A stretch of 64,000 nucleotides of DNA from Diprion similis (Eukaryota; Arthropoda; Insecta; Hymenoptera; Diprionidae): contig NC_060114.1 of assembly GCF_021155765.1 (NCBI RefSeq), positions 3,410,001-3,474,000 on the forward strand, given 5' to 3'. This document shows, piece after piece, positions 23,601 through 32,288 of the stretch. Both the position numbers and the translations under genes were made by a program. Every line of letters starts with the position of its first letter. Within the stretch, counting starts at the first letter, position 1. Under the pieces are notes generated by a model. That model saw nothing but the letters and a program-made list of their open reading frames with translations. It ran no database searches and had not been told where the DNA came from.

Positions 23601-26010
23601 AATCGTGATTTATAATAGATCCCAGTCAATATTCTACGGGTATCAACGCTCGAATAATTTTCTCGAGTTTTCAAGGTCAAATATATATATATATGTATAT
23701 TTATATATCAGTTACCGAGTATGGCACCACTTTCGCACTTCGCCATAAGTATGGCACAATTTTTCTGAGGTGTACTTTTATATCAACTTTCGAAAAATTG
23801 AAATGCCATACTGTAAAAATGCGTTTCGAATTTTTTTTTTCCCACGTCTTAACGACAATGCGGTAGTCTTCGGCCCCATTGTCACAATATGGGGTATTTT
23901 TCGTTCGATGGTGTCATATCTAAATCAACTGAAAACAATGATGCCATACTCTAATAAATAATTTTACGTCTTACCCAATCGTTTTTTGAATAATGTTTCG
24001 AAAACACAGTTTTTTAAGTATGGCACTACTTTTGCACTGAACGTGAAGTATGGCTTGTATATTCACGGTTATATTGTATCATGAACATTCAACAATCCAA
24101 ATGCCATACTGTAAAAAATCGTTTAACAACTTTAAAAAAACCTTTTTCTTTACGGCAGTATGGCGACTATTTAGACCCGTCAAAACGGTATAGCGTGGCG
24201 ATTTTCGTGAATGTCAGTTTGAGAATAACAAGTTGAAAAGAAGGAGCCTGTAAAAATCGTTAAAAAAAAAAGAAAAACTTGCCTGTTTCGATCAGTATGG
24301 CGGACTTTCAGCCCCGCCGCATGAGTATGGCATATTGCTTCCGCCGGATTTTTTTTTCATAAACTACCGGAAAATGCAAGATTTTTTGTGTAAAAAATCA
24401 TTCAAATACCCCAATTTATCCGACATGTTCGATTAATCGTCATGCGATAACGCCCCGACGACCAGCGCTATGACCATCACTTTCCTTTCATTAATTATGT
24501 GATTCGACCCCTCAAGGGGTGCCATACTTGTAAAAAATGAGATGCTCCCTACGTGCACCATCTCCCGGTATATTTGTGGAAGCACGACGTGTCGATCGTC
24601 GGAGTGAAGCGCGTCGATGCTCCGTTCAAGTACCCATCCTTTATTATTCACGTATTTTCCGTCAATCATCTGCCTTAACTATCTCGGTAAAGAGCTGACG
24701 ACATTCATTCCAAAGTACTCGACGTGGAATACTTCAAACTTCATCTCCGCGTGCTCCAAGCTGATCGAAATTACTTCTCACCGGGCATCCGTAAACACCA
24801 GAGTCGTCGGGTGTGACCCTTTCGTATCTAAGTTCTACTGTCACGTGAGTTTCAATTTTCCTTGGAACAGTGACGGAAGTTTCGTTGAAAAATCCACCGA
24901 TTTTTGACGCAGTAAATCCTCTTGTTCCCCCTATTACGTTGAATGCGAAACTAGCCGATACGATTTTGTTTGTCCCCATAACATGTGGCGCGTGTACATA
25001 ATTGACGCACATAATGGATAGAAAATCTCAACCTCAAATGACCTGACCTATTCCCAGTTGAGAATACCCCCGCAATAATCTCATGGCAATTGAGTTCTAG
25101 TAAAAACGTCCGTATTTCTGATACTCAGCAGATTTTGGCTTGCTGAAAAAAAGTCTCCCGGGCACGACCGTTCGCTGTGAATAGTTTCGGCGCTGGCGAC
25201 CATCAAATCTAACAATGTTTATCCTCAAAGTGGCTATTTCCATTTACTTGCCCAACTTCTATTTGTTGGAAATAATGATTTTTTTCGTAGTTTTTCTTGA
25301 ACAATGAAATACTGGATACAGAACGAACGTATCTTTGCATTGTTTGTAACGTTTTTGGAAAGTCAGTTTTCACTAATCGTGGGTAAACGTGATTGGGTAT
25401 ATCTTACCAGACGTTGTCACCCATCCTGTAAAAAGAGTGAACGGAAGTAACGACTTCGGGCGATTCAAGAAACGGCCCTTGACTTCGTAGACTGTGTTAG
25501 GTTTCAATGCATCTATGCGGAAGGAACCTGCGTAAAGAATTTTCGTCGGACAGGAAAGTACTTGTGACTGTCGCCACTTATTCGTACCACTTTCACTGTA
25601 CGTAGTTTTGAATGTAGCCTGACGCGCATGCAACAGATCTTTGAATGCCCATTTTATATAAATGGATTCTGGTTCAAGCACTCCGAAAGTCCAATTCCGA
25701 TCAGTTCGGAATTCTACGAGCTGGATGTCATCCCAAACGGTGATATTGGATGTTTTTGCCGCACATCTGTAATATCCATAGTCTTCGGTTCTGACGCTCG
25801 TAAAGCGAAGCATCATCGCGCGGGAAGGTTCATCGATCGACCAACAATTGTTTGACGAATTTTCCACTTCCTCGAAGATTCCAACTCTCGAGCTCTCTTT
25901 CTGCCATGTAAAATTTGTTAACGCTTCATCTATAAAGCCGCACAAGATGATTGCCGGTCTGTTTGGTGTTGCGAGAACTTGATACGCTTCGGCAAATATG
26001 CCTTTGCGGA
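14436..26010 (-). CDS. PVR-like (PDGF/VEGF-receptor family) receptor tyrosine kinase, copy P1
   Basis: A multi-exon minus-strand gene; the span covers exons and introns. The phase-consistent exon chain is 26010-25408 (Ig + FN3-like), 20813-20508 (FN3), 19749-19426 (Ig), 19266-18673 (Ig + FN3-like), 18475-18176 (FN3), 18062-17968 (transmembrane), 17894-17744 (juxtamembrane), 16483-16259 (kinase N-lobe), 16162-16006 (hinge), 15918-15432 (kinase insert and helix E), 15352-15021 (catalytic and activation loop), 14931-14826 (end of C-lobe), 14633-14436 (tail, TGA at 14438-14436). Split kinases with WEFPR juxtamembrane and SLAKTPYPG C-lobe motifs are typical of PVR/VEGFR-class receptors; Torso is the alternative relative. 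Such receptors bind extracellular growth factors and phosphorylate cytoplasmic partners. The signal-peptide exon was not found; exon 26010 starts in phase 1, so at least one more exon must lie upstream. Introns host a 216-bp solo LTR, a foldback element and plus-strand open blocks. Confidence 0.85.
14826..14931 (-). CDS. P1 exon: end of kinase C-lobe
   Basis: Acceptor TTGTTACAG, donor ATG/GTTAAT. Encodes YQTMLRCWKTDPSNRPSFDE and onward. CW...RPSF is kinase subdomain XI, with the conserved arginine present. The first base completes an isoleucine codon split with the preceding exon. Confidence 0.85.
15021..15352 (-). CDS. P1 exon: kinase catalytic and activation loop
   Basis: Starts after CTTCAG and ends at a perfect GTGAGT donor. 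Motifs in order: VLHGDLAARN (catalytic loop with HGD in place of the usual HRD, catalytic Asp kept), KICDYGLSK (DYG in place of DFG, Asp kept), PVKWMAIES, SDVWSFGVLLWELFSLAKTP and PYPGINPQDM. From memory HGD also occurs in some insect PVRs. DYG is rarer; both variants are shared with P2. Confidence 0.9.
15432..15918 (-). CDS. P1 exon: kinase insert and helix E
   Basis: Starts RVFQNIDDVSHHRSGS and ends LVSWAWQISRGMQYLAAKK, which joins VLHGDLAARN in frame. About 115 residues of insert lie between hinge and helix E, including a cysteine cluster (YVRCSCSLNRLYPNCKQ). A perfect GTGAGT sits inside the insert at the DD/VSH position, so part of it may be a retained intron, although no phase-compatible acceptor was seen. 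The exon is open in both copies. Confidence 0.75.
16006..16162 (-). CDS. P1 exon: kinase hinge
   Basis: Acceptor CACCGACAG, donor TGTAG/GTGAGC. Encodes QLLVIVEFCRFGNLHDYL, the hinge and helix D, continuous in phase with LLGACTKNLDYG of the preceding exon. VIVEFCRFGNL is typical of the PDGFR/VEGFR class. Confidence 0.9.
16259..16483 (-). CDS. P1 exon: kinase N-lobe
   Basis: Acceptor TTTTTTCACCCTGTAG. Encodes EELGRGSFGIVWKA (glycine loop), VVAVKTV (ATP-binding lysine), the helix C glutamate in LLRELKIL, then HHPNIVSLLGACTKN. All invariant N-lobe residues are present. Almost all of this exon is deleted in P2. Confidence 0.9.
17064..17279. mobile_element. Solo LTR, 216 bp, with 5-bp TSD GTTTC
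   Basis: Begins TGTTGAATATACG and ends TTATTTCAACA, exactly flanked by GTTTC at 17059-17063 and 17280-17284. It contains a TATATATAG-like box and an AATAAA signal. The short TGTTG...CAACA LTR with 5-bp duplication fits a Copia-type element (inference). It lies in the P1 intron between juxtamembrane and N-lobe exons; the region is deleted in P2, so presence in the ancestor cannot be judged. Confidence 0.85.
17744..17894 (-). CDS. P1 exon: juxtamembrane segment
   Basis: Acceptor TGTTTTAG, donor CTTG/GTATTT. Reads AQKRRILRERLAYFYTQ and then ADLLPYQKEWEFPRKLLRL. The PY..EWEFPR motif immediately before the glycine loop is characteristic of split-kinase receptors of the PDGFR/VEGFR class. Confidence 0.9.
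17968..18062 (-). CDS. P1 exon: transmembrane segment
   Basis: Acceptor TTCTCTAG, donor AAG/GTATCC. Encodes VDSGNQVE, then the hydrophobic stretch IWLPLTGISFLLAILGA followed by the basic stop-transfer RRFYKK. Phase fits both neighbours. Missing from P2. Confidence 0.9.
18176..18475 (-). CDS. P1 exon: membrane-proximal FN3 domain
   Basis: A phase 1-1 exon of 300 nt. It reads DPSYFPNITVISKTTN, AIEWTEPPEELRAYI, YNFEVKACFSDLSTD, SSDVQRDVFTE. Clearly homologous to exon 20813-20508 (shared KTT...W..PP.ELR..I..Y.IS and ACF.D). Deleted in P2. Confidence 0.85.
18673..19266 (-). CDS. P1 exon: Ig plus FN3-like domain (module 2)
   Basis: A phase 1-1 exon of 594 nt, acceptor GTTTTTCTAG, donor AGAG/GTAAGT. 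The Ig part has cysteines in ALLCDF and YDYLCQA. The FN3-like part runs from LQLTAFVVGLELVHLRW to STYSGLITPAE. The same layout is seen in exon 26010-25408. The P2 counterpart (about 48771-48155) remains open but for local changes. Confidence 0.85.
19426..19749 (-). CDS. P1 exon: Ig domain
   Basis: A phase 1-1 exon of 324 nt, acceptor GACTTCACAG, donor ATAC/GTAAGA. The Ig cysteines are in NNASFTCSVSV and ARDYTCVAKN with the core tryptophan in EGWWTKAG. It joins 19266 as a VI-P-PTEN junction. Confidence 0.85.
20508..20813 (-). CDS. P1 exon: FN3 domain (module 1)
   Basis: A phase 1-1 exon of 306 nt, acceptor CTTCCCTACGCAG, donor AAAG/GTAATG. Reads TVRIVNKTTDTVTIGWSQPP, PELRQSIDAYLIS, GVRACFGDFCPDRRASDV. 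Its phase accepts the splice from exon 26010-25408. It falls in the second large P2 deletion. Confidence 0.85.
21361..22326 (+). other. Plus-strand open blocks inside the P1 intron (possible nested gene)
   Basis: Three open plus-strand blocks follow one another: 21361-21565 after an acceptor-like TTTGTTTTGTCAG (KMAVHVQRNKTFSSGVCFGK...), 21692-21859 with a threefold KSF motif (RKSFDERSSQKSFNESGS), and about 22063-22326 after ACCATAAG (DLFRSASKQLIENISFSQPE, LPPPEQ, EPPPQLETIHIN, stop). Codon texture looks protein-like. The unit B copy keeps the first and last blocks intact but has a 1-nt deletion in the middle one. I do not recognise the product; it could be a nested gene, a retrocopy or a transposon fragment. 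Confidence 0.35.
21776..21862 (+). repeat. Three ~29-bp direct repeats (AAAATCTTTTGACGAGAG)
   Basis: CGAAAATCTTTTGACGAGAG, CAAAAATCTTTTAACGAGAG and CGAAAACCTTTCATCAGAG follow at ~29-bp spacing. The copies are diverged. Translated, they give a repeated KSF/KTF motif. Confidence 0.65.
22600..22869 (-). CDS. Candidate extracellular exon in P1 region, uncertain
   Basis: Minus-strand open block after TCCGTGTAG: RRADFEPEDLIFSLSRSEQ ... AEFPIYLLTRPQDTTYNKE, ending at a TAA at 22593. It splices in phase 0 with the candidate exon 24669-24553. It has the texture of a folded extracellular domain but no motif I can name. The phases do not fit the main P1 chain, so it may belong to an alternative transcript or another paralogue remnant. 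Nearly identical in unit B (50982-50731). Confidence 0.35.
23018..24549. mobile_element. Foldback element with long TIRs and many GTATGGCA motifs
   Basis: Outer ends are GGGAGCATCTCATTTT and its reverse complement. The arms of roughly 340-440 bp (for example GATTAATCGAACATGTCGG against CCGACATGTTCGATTAATC) are nearly perfect inverted repeats. The interior is packed with GTATGGC/GCCATAC motifs, usually next to a TTTTTACA or TGTAAAAA segment. No transposase frame. It sits immediately after the donor of the candidate exon 24669-24553. The same insertion is in unit B at 51158-52703, so it predates the A/B duplication. No target duplication was identified. Confidence 0.85.
24553..24669 (-). CDS. 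Candidate exon in P1 region, uncertain
   Basis: Between TTAAGGCAG and GTAGGG: a 39-codon phase 0-0 block with YVNNKGWVLERSIDALHSDD and HVVLPQIYREMVH. In unit B the tyrosine codon TAC is TAA (52808-52806). No domain recognised. Confidence 0.4.
24782..24950 (-). CDS. Candidate Ig-type exon in P1 region
   Basis: Open block ending YERVTPDDSGVYGCP before a GTGAGA donor; the D.SGVYGC motif is the F-strand of an Ig domain. The partner cysteine is not in this exon. The start after GGCTAG is tentative; the frame is open up to about 25030. It links in phase 0 to 24669-24553, but its start phase does not accept exon 26010-25408. Confidence 0.45.
25408..26010 (-). CDS. P1 exon: Ig plus FN3-like domain (module 1)
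   Basis: A phase 1-1 exon of 603 nt, acceptor TTTCTGTTTCAG, donor TCTG/GTAAGA. Starts RKGIFAEAYQVLATPNRPAI; Ig cysteines in IILCGF and YGYYRCAAK, tryptophan in NFTWQKE. The FN3-like part runs from WTFGVLEPESIYIKWAF to LFTGWVTTSG. It is the first exon that can be assigned to P1. The 26011-26605 stretch upstream holds no recognisable exon. Confidence 0.8.
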
Positions 26011-27216
26011 CTGAAACAGAAAAAAGATCGTTTAGCAGACCCGGTTGAGGTGGCTATTCTTTCTGGACTAGCACGATTTGACTCTTCCCCAGTAAGCTGT
26101 AAAAAATGTCGAACTTTTTATGCTGCCTCAGTAGCATGTATTTGTTATAAAGGGTGGGTTTAAAAGGAAATAAGGCGAATTCAAAGCGTGAATGAACATC
26201 GAACGCGTCGCCAATTTCCAAGACTCTCGTCTGCTCGGAATTGGGAGAAAAAAAGGTTCCGTTTCGGATTTAAGAATGTAAAAAATCTTAATTTCCTACT
26301 GAGATACGCGCTACCAAAAACGGGTTTTGAACGATTTTCGGGAAGGATGAGAAAATTTATTAATCAAGGAAGTTTGAGTCAATCGAGTGTTTAAAGATCG
26401 TAGCCCTCCCGATAAACACTAAACCTCACTGTTTTGTTCATCAATAATTTAGGACGGTTCTTAAAAAGGTCAGTTTTGACTCCCAGCTGGCTTGCGTCCC
26501 AAATCAGTTTTGAATAATTGAAAAGTAATCCCCTAACTTTCACAGACTTTTGCCTCATCTCTTCAAACCGTGCCTCAAGGATCGTGGATGTCCTGATTCA
26601 AGATGCACGTATTTCGGACACATTCTCAGCATATATTTTATTGCAAGTTATGATTACAATGATAAAAAAAAAATTGTAATTGCGAGATTATAGTTGGTGT
26701 TTAGATCTGAGAAAAAATTCACGTCGTCACACCACGCAATCTAGATGAATTACACAGCCTTGAAACCTGACCTCGTTTTCGGAGTTGGAGGAATTGCATT
26801 TTGTCTAGAATACTTGGTATGATGATGGGAATTTTTTCGCAAATACGAGCACTAATGCCCGTTGAAACCTTGCAATTATAGATTTCTTTGAAAATTATTA
26901 CGTATGCAATGGAATATATTCCAAGAATGTGGCTGGAACACCTGTATTTCAAATCAGGAAATCCACTATTCTTGAGGCACGGGACAGAGTTGAGATGAAA
27001 GTCTGATAAGATCAGGAAATTATTTTTGAATTATTTGAAGCTGATTTCGGGGACCAGCCAGTCGAACTCCAAGACTGACCATTTGAGGGACCACCCCAGC
27101 CGTATCATAATCGCAATGTTTCTTACCGCATTTTACATTCAGAGCCTTTTTCATTCGCTCGACTCGCTGATGGAGCTTTCTATTTTCCCGGTCTTGATAC
27201 GAAAACTGGTCCGCAC

Positions 27217-28034
27217 TGTGAGATCCCAATATTAGAGCGCTGGGCTCGACGACGCGCGACGGTTGGGCACGGTATCGGTGGGTGGAAGGATATAGATAGC
27301 TGGTTTTGACCAGACTCTACGAGAAGACGCCATACAAGCAACACGTGAATTATATACCTCGTAGTTGGCATGTTGAATTTCATTAAATATATTAATCTTT
27401 TCTCCAGGAATTATTCGAGAAGTATGAGTATTAAATGTGATATATAAAAATAACTATTTCATCGCCTTAAGATTAATTGAAGTGATAACGAGTTTACATC
27501 AGAGAAACAATGTACAAACGACACGATATGACGATTTGACGACATGCGTCATTGAAGATTATATGATTAACTAAATAAACTAAATAAAGCTTGATGGACA
27601 GCTTTAGCGAATAATACAAGTTGAGTAAAGAGTCATCATTGATGGAAAGAACGCCAGACAAACTAATAGAGAAATTTGAGAAAAGATTATTATGTGTATG
27701 GCAAAGGCGTGTTTTATCCCTATGCGAATGAATGAATATACGAATGAATGACGAATTATTAAAATCTACTATTTCATCTGAACTAGTTTATACAATTGAT
27801 CTCAGTAATCAAACATACCAGAAACAAAAGAAAACCAATTATGATCGACTTTTGATATGAAATAATTAAAACTTTCGAATAAATCTACAACTTCGAAGTT
27901 TTATACATCTCTATACATACATATATGTGTTTATACTATTTGTATTCACAGGTTGTCCTAATCTCCCACAACATAAGTTGGTTCTTTATAAATTTCCTAT
28001 TGAAAATAGAAAAGTATTAGTATCATTCGTTACA
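27217..28034 (-). mobile_element. Solo LTR, 818 bp, TSD GCAC
   Basis: Starts TGTGAGATC and ends TTCGTTACA, flanked exactly by GCAC at 27213-27216 and 28035-28038. R1 has the empty site (GTCCGCAC followed directly by TCTTTCTCTCGG at 9847). Same position occupied in R4. Minus orientation is assigned by matching its first ~80 bp to the reverse complement of the LTR ends at 12735 and 44439. A 4-bp duplication suggests a Ty3/Gypsy-type element. Confidence 0.85.
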
Positions 28035-29803
28035 GCACTCTTTCTCTCGGCATTTCTCTACACTCAATTAGACTTGCGTGTATGGCGACATCGGAGCATA
28101 GCGGGCATTGCTACGCGTTTAGATTTTACCCACGTTTTGAATCAGTCCGGGGATTTTTTTTTTGGCCGAAATAGTAGATTGCAACTCTGTAGTAGAAGAA
28201 CCTCGAAAGCTAAGTAGGTACCAAGAGACGCATTCGATACGCGACACGGACAGTTGGACCGATGAAATTGGACCGATTCGTGATACTTAATGAATGTTTA
28301 GGAATCAGTTCCGATAGCATTCCGCAAAGTCAATGTTTGTCAAAACATCAAGGCCCGTGTGCTAGTGAATTTCTTTTGTTGGAGGGCATACTAATGATGG
28401 ATTTTGTTCACTTACTTGCGTTGTGAGCTCGAATGTCTTCCAAATTTTCATCGTTTGCCACAATACAACGAAAAAACAACAAAAATATAAGCCACATCTT
28501 CGAGGTCTATTTGATTTTCAGGACGTTTTTTCCCCCGATTCGATCTGACTACGACAATTACGATGCAACAGACACTTGTTGGATCTTCGAAATTGCTGTT
28601 GATTGAGAATCACTTCATTTTTGACTAGTGCAGCGGCTTCTTTTCGGAGACGAAGGTTGTTTAACAAATTCTCAACGTCGTCCTGCCTTAGCCGGGGTCA
28701 ACTTTGTTTCAATTTTATGTCTGTTGTTGCTGAACGATATACATTCGCCGGATGTAATCAAACGCAAGCCAATCTCTCGAGTTTTGTCATCAGCAATCGT
28801 TCGACGTGTCTAGTGGGGTTTCAAGCAGAAATACTCAGTTTCTTAGTTTTCCATCCGCGTCCTTCTTCTAACGAGGTCATAACGTCGTAATCACCGGAGC
28901 TTCTGATGCGCGACACTTCAAATGAGCAAACAGTTTTTCTGAAATACGCGGCAAAAAAATTTCTCGTCAAGTCATACCGAATGTTGATCACGTTGACGTA
29001 CCGCAACTACATCATCGAACCCATCGTTACGCCAGTAGGAATTGTGGGTCCGATTTATCTGGGTATATTTCGAGACACAAATAGATTTTTTACATGATAA
29101 GAAGTGGCTGAATGTTTTAAGTGGTATCCGAATTTCGTTTAAGCGGCTCCTAAAAGGATATTTGAACGAGCGTTAGTTTTAATTTGTCGTTAATCCCGAC
29201 TGAATCTGGAATTAGGTTGTCGTGGTTCTTGCCAACCACTAAGTACTTCGAAATACTTGTTTCTACTCGAAACTTCAATTCGAATACACTCTTACCAACA
29301 ATTACAGTTTCTCTAAATCGTTTTCCAAGATTTGGGTTCACAATAGTCTAACTCACTCATACGATTTACCAAAAGAATTACGTTAACCATATTGAAGTTC
29401 AAAGTTTTCCGATACGATCGTTTTATAATTCTGCACTCTACTTAATTTCGACGTATTCTGAATTATCCGAAGTTTGAAATGGTTCAAATTTTAAGTCAGC
29501 TCTTTTTCGTCCGATGTCTAAAATGATTCTGTGTTTTCTGATCCGAGTCAGGGTTTGAACGAAGAAGGAAATGCAGGAGGGATTCAAAGGATTGTGACTG
29601 GTAGACGGAGCTCTCAGATATGTCAGCGCGAGGCGATTGGTCGAGAAGCACCAAGCGATAAAATGCTGACGGAAATCCTCTGTTGGCAGAACGCGCTTTC
29701 CTTGACTGCGAATTGCTTATACTTTTTTTTTCTAACGTTCAATTTGCACGGTCATCTTTATAGTTTCCATTTTGTTTGCGATTTATGTTCGATATTTGTC
29801 ACT

Positions 29804-30423
29804 ATGCAAGTCTTGCTTATTCTGATCGTGCTCTTCCATGGTAATTACACGTCGGTGAGTTAGGGTGCGGAGAGGCGGAACTGTAAAAATTTGACGAAGC
29901 TAAATTTGAGCAGACGATATAAGAGTCAACGCATCTGTTTGTCGTTCAAGACATTACAAATAATCGAATAAACGGTGCGAGTAATACCACCACAGCATAA
30001 TAATTAATGCGTCTGGTAAAAAGTTTATCCGTAAACTGAAGTCAACATTTACTCGCACGAATCGAAGTTGTAGATGGGAGAACGGTTGTTGATCCTTTAC
30101 GCCGCTTGAGGATCATGACTCGAGCTGGTTCCACGAAATCTTGTGCAAGGACAAGAACGCCGCAGCGTCGATTGTGTTTCAATAGCAAGATGATACATGT
30201 ATACTGGATACGTTGCACCACTTCCCCGTCACGACGATGCAAGACGAATGATGCCCTTCTTATCGAATACGTAGAAAATGCTGTAACGAATGGATTAAAT
30301 ACGTTCCAAAATACTTGCGTTACGTTGAAGCATCATTCGCCACCCAGAAAATCAATGCGATTTGTTTGCAACATTATAAGAAAATACAGATCCAAGAGGA
30401 ACAACCAACGTGTGAACGAATAA
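29804..30423 (+). other. Possible small secreted-protein gene in R2
   Basis: A signal-peptide-like start, MQVLLILIVLFHGNYTS (29804-29854), ends exactly at a GTGAGT donor. About 190 bp on, a plus-strand block is open from 30040 to 30423 and contains TPQRRLCFNSKM, WIRCTTSPSRRCKTND and FQNTCVTLKHH, with several cysteines. The obvious splice phases do not join the two blocks, so this is a suggestion only. In R4 the ATG is destroyed by a 2-bp loss near 57657 and the second block gains a TAG near 58177. Confidence 0.3.
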
Positions 30424-31440
30424 ATTAAAACCGTGATTGGAAATAACGGACGGATCTGGTTCGGATGACCACTTTCACGAGCGAACAAAGTAGGCATAAT
30501 TAGAGTTTAGGTAAGAGTGGAAATGTGTTTAGGTAATTTCAGGAAACTATGGAAACGGTGAGAACAATTGCATTTTTTCTTCACGTCGCGTACGGATGAA
30601 AAATCATCCATCGTCGATAAACGAGTCTGTAAGGCAATCCTACAGTGAAAATTCTCCGAAACTCGGTAAAATCACTTTGTACCGCTAAATAACTTGCGAC
30701 GCGTCTTCTTTTTTTCCTTGGCCGTCGGATTCTTCACTTTTCGTGACTCACCTGCGTCAAATCCGGATTTGGCGCGAGCCAAGAGGCAACCAGCCAGCAT
30801 CAGAGTCATCGTTTCGATCTCTCCGGTCCGTTCTAAACTTCCAAATTAATATTTCTCCAATGACACGGTAAGGCAGTAATAATTGCGAATATCTACGTCT
30901 CGGATTTCATACGCTTTTGTGGTTAGACAATGAGCCCTATTGTTAGGTTGTGCCGCGAGCTTCTCCTTGGAAATGACCGTCGTTTCCGGAACCACGAACG
31001 CCGTTGTATTTTGCCGGACGTAACACTTTTTCTGATTTCATTCCCGCCAGTGGCTAACAATTTGCAACCGCAGGATTGTTTGTACGGAGGTATCGCGTTA
31101 ACAATGAAATGATACAAAAATCGTATATAGTGGACGTATTTTTTGTATCGGACGAACTTCGAAACATCAATTTCTAAAACTCGTAACTTTACAGATAAGT
31201 GATGAACCGAACATTGTCCAGTCAAGTTTACATATACTTCGTAACTTATAAATTCATTGCACTGACATTATTGGATGTTGCACCAAACTTGAATAATTCT
31301 AGTTCTTATTTCTAAGGTTTTAGTTCACAGTCCAGTCCAAGAAACATCCCATAGCATTCACCTTTGTTGTACTTTGCCGTATTGATATTTGTAAGTGTTA
31401 TACTGAAGATAAAATAATAATACTCAGTAATGGCCATACA

Positions 31441-32288
31441 TGTTGTTGCAAAGGGTAAAATAACCCGTTTCACCCCCCTTTTAAATGATCTAGTATTCGG
31501 CAAGTGACGCAAGAAGTCTAAGCGTTCTTATGTCATAGAATGAATAGGGTTGCCGTATCAACCACTATTATCGTAGACTGAGGATTATACCTATATCCTC
31601 AGTCAACGGACTGATAGCCTGATGGGACTTTTCGTAACCGAAAATGAACGAGAAAAATTTATCGTCAAGCGGCGCCCTCTTCGTCTGCCAACTCTGCACA
31701 CGCAACTCATGTCGGCAGGCGGTCGGTACGTAGAGGCGACGAGAACTGATGTTACCATTGCCCACCGCGTGAACCCAGATGATGCAGAGTCGAATGTTAT
31801 TCTACCTGTGAAATGACGATCGGGAACAGACTAAAATTCTCGTTCAGCCCCGTATCGACGCCTTATACTTTTGAATTGCAAATTCATTCTAGCCAAATTC
31901 AGCAATGTTAATCTGACTCCATCAGATCGATAAAAATAATGTTATTCAAACAGAAGCACAATAAACTGTGTAATGTGTTGGTAACATTTTAAGCACTAGT
32001 TATAGATTGGTACCACTGATATGGTACAGAGAGAAGAGGAACGCGGGATAATGAAAACCTCATGTGTTCAATAAACCTGTGTTCAGTTTTCTTATCCTTA
32101 TTAATCGACAATTCGATAAATAATAAACCTGTCTACACTTCAAAAATATGAAACATAAACATACAGTTGGTTCACTATTAACAGGGTTAGAAACCTTTTC
32201 TTGACATAAGCGATGGGAGAAATAGTCAAAGAAATTGATCTAAGTATGAATATATATAGTCGTTCAGACATGTACCTTATGTCATTTG
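31441..32288. other. R2/R4-specific tail of unit A
   Basis: Shared with 59311-59967 but not with R1/R3. Holds a short palindrome (31576-31604, arms GACTGAGGAT/ATCCTCAGTC), a plus open block of 64 codons (31622-31816) of unknown meaning, and the 189-bp solo LTR. Homology between units stops at about 32288, which is taken as the unit boundary. Confidence 0.5.
31967..32155. mobile_element. Solo LTR, 189 bp, TSD TAAAC
   Basis: Starts TGTGTAATGTGTTGG, ends AATATGAAACA, flanked by TAAAC at 31962-31966 and 32156-32160. Unit B shows the empty site ACAATAAACATACAG at about 59830. It contains two AATAAA signals. It is therefore younger than the A/B duplication (or was precisely lost in B, which is unlikely). 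Not obviously related to the other LTRs here. Confidence 0.9.

Larger units (their letters stand above)
26606..31440. repeat. Repeat block R2 (right flank of P1)
   Basis: Homologous to R1 from the TTTCGGACACATTCTCAGC landmark onward and, more closely, to R4. It contains a solo LTR (27217-28034) absent from R1 and R3, and an extra ~1.2-kb segment (about 29767-30975) shared only with R4. Recurrent minus-strand pieces EIRKSVTSGK (about 31037) and CYGMFLGLDCELKP (about 31350-31312) are also found in R4; related forms (GYEIRKSVTSGK, CYDLFVGLDCEVKT) occur in R1. Confidence 0.8.

Noticed and set aside
26719..26952. Possible signal-peptide exon for P1 (MKYRCSSHILGIYS...)
   Set aside because: Not strongly hydrophobic, no phase-1 donor where needed, and it lies in R-block sequence that also occurs where no receptor exon follows.
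31576..31604. Palindrome GACTGAGGAT...ATCCTCAGTC as a regulatory hairpin or terminator
   Set aside because: Eukaryotic context, no adjacent gene, and arms of only 9-10 bp. Could be a transposon footprint but nothing supports it beyond the symmetry.
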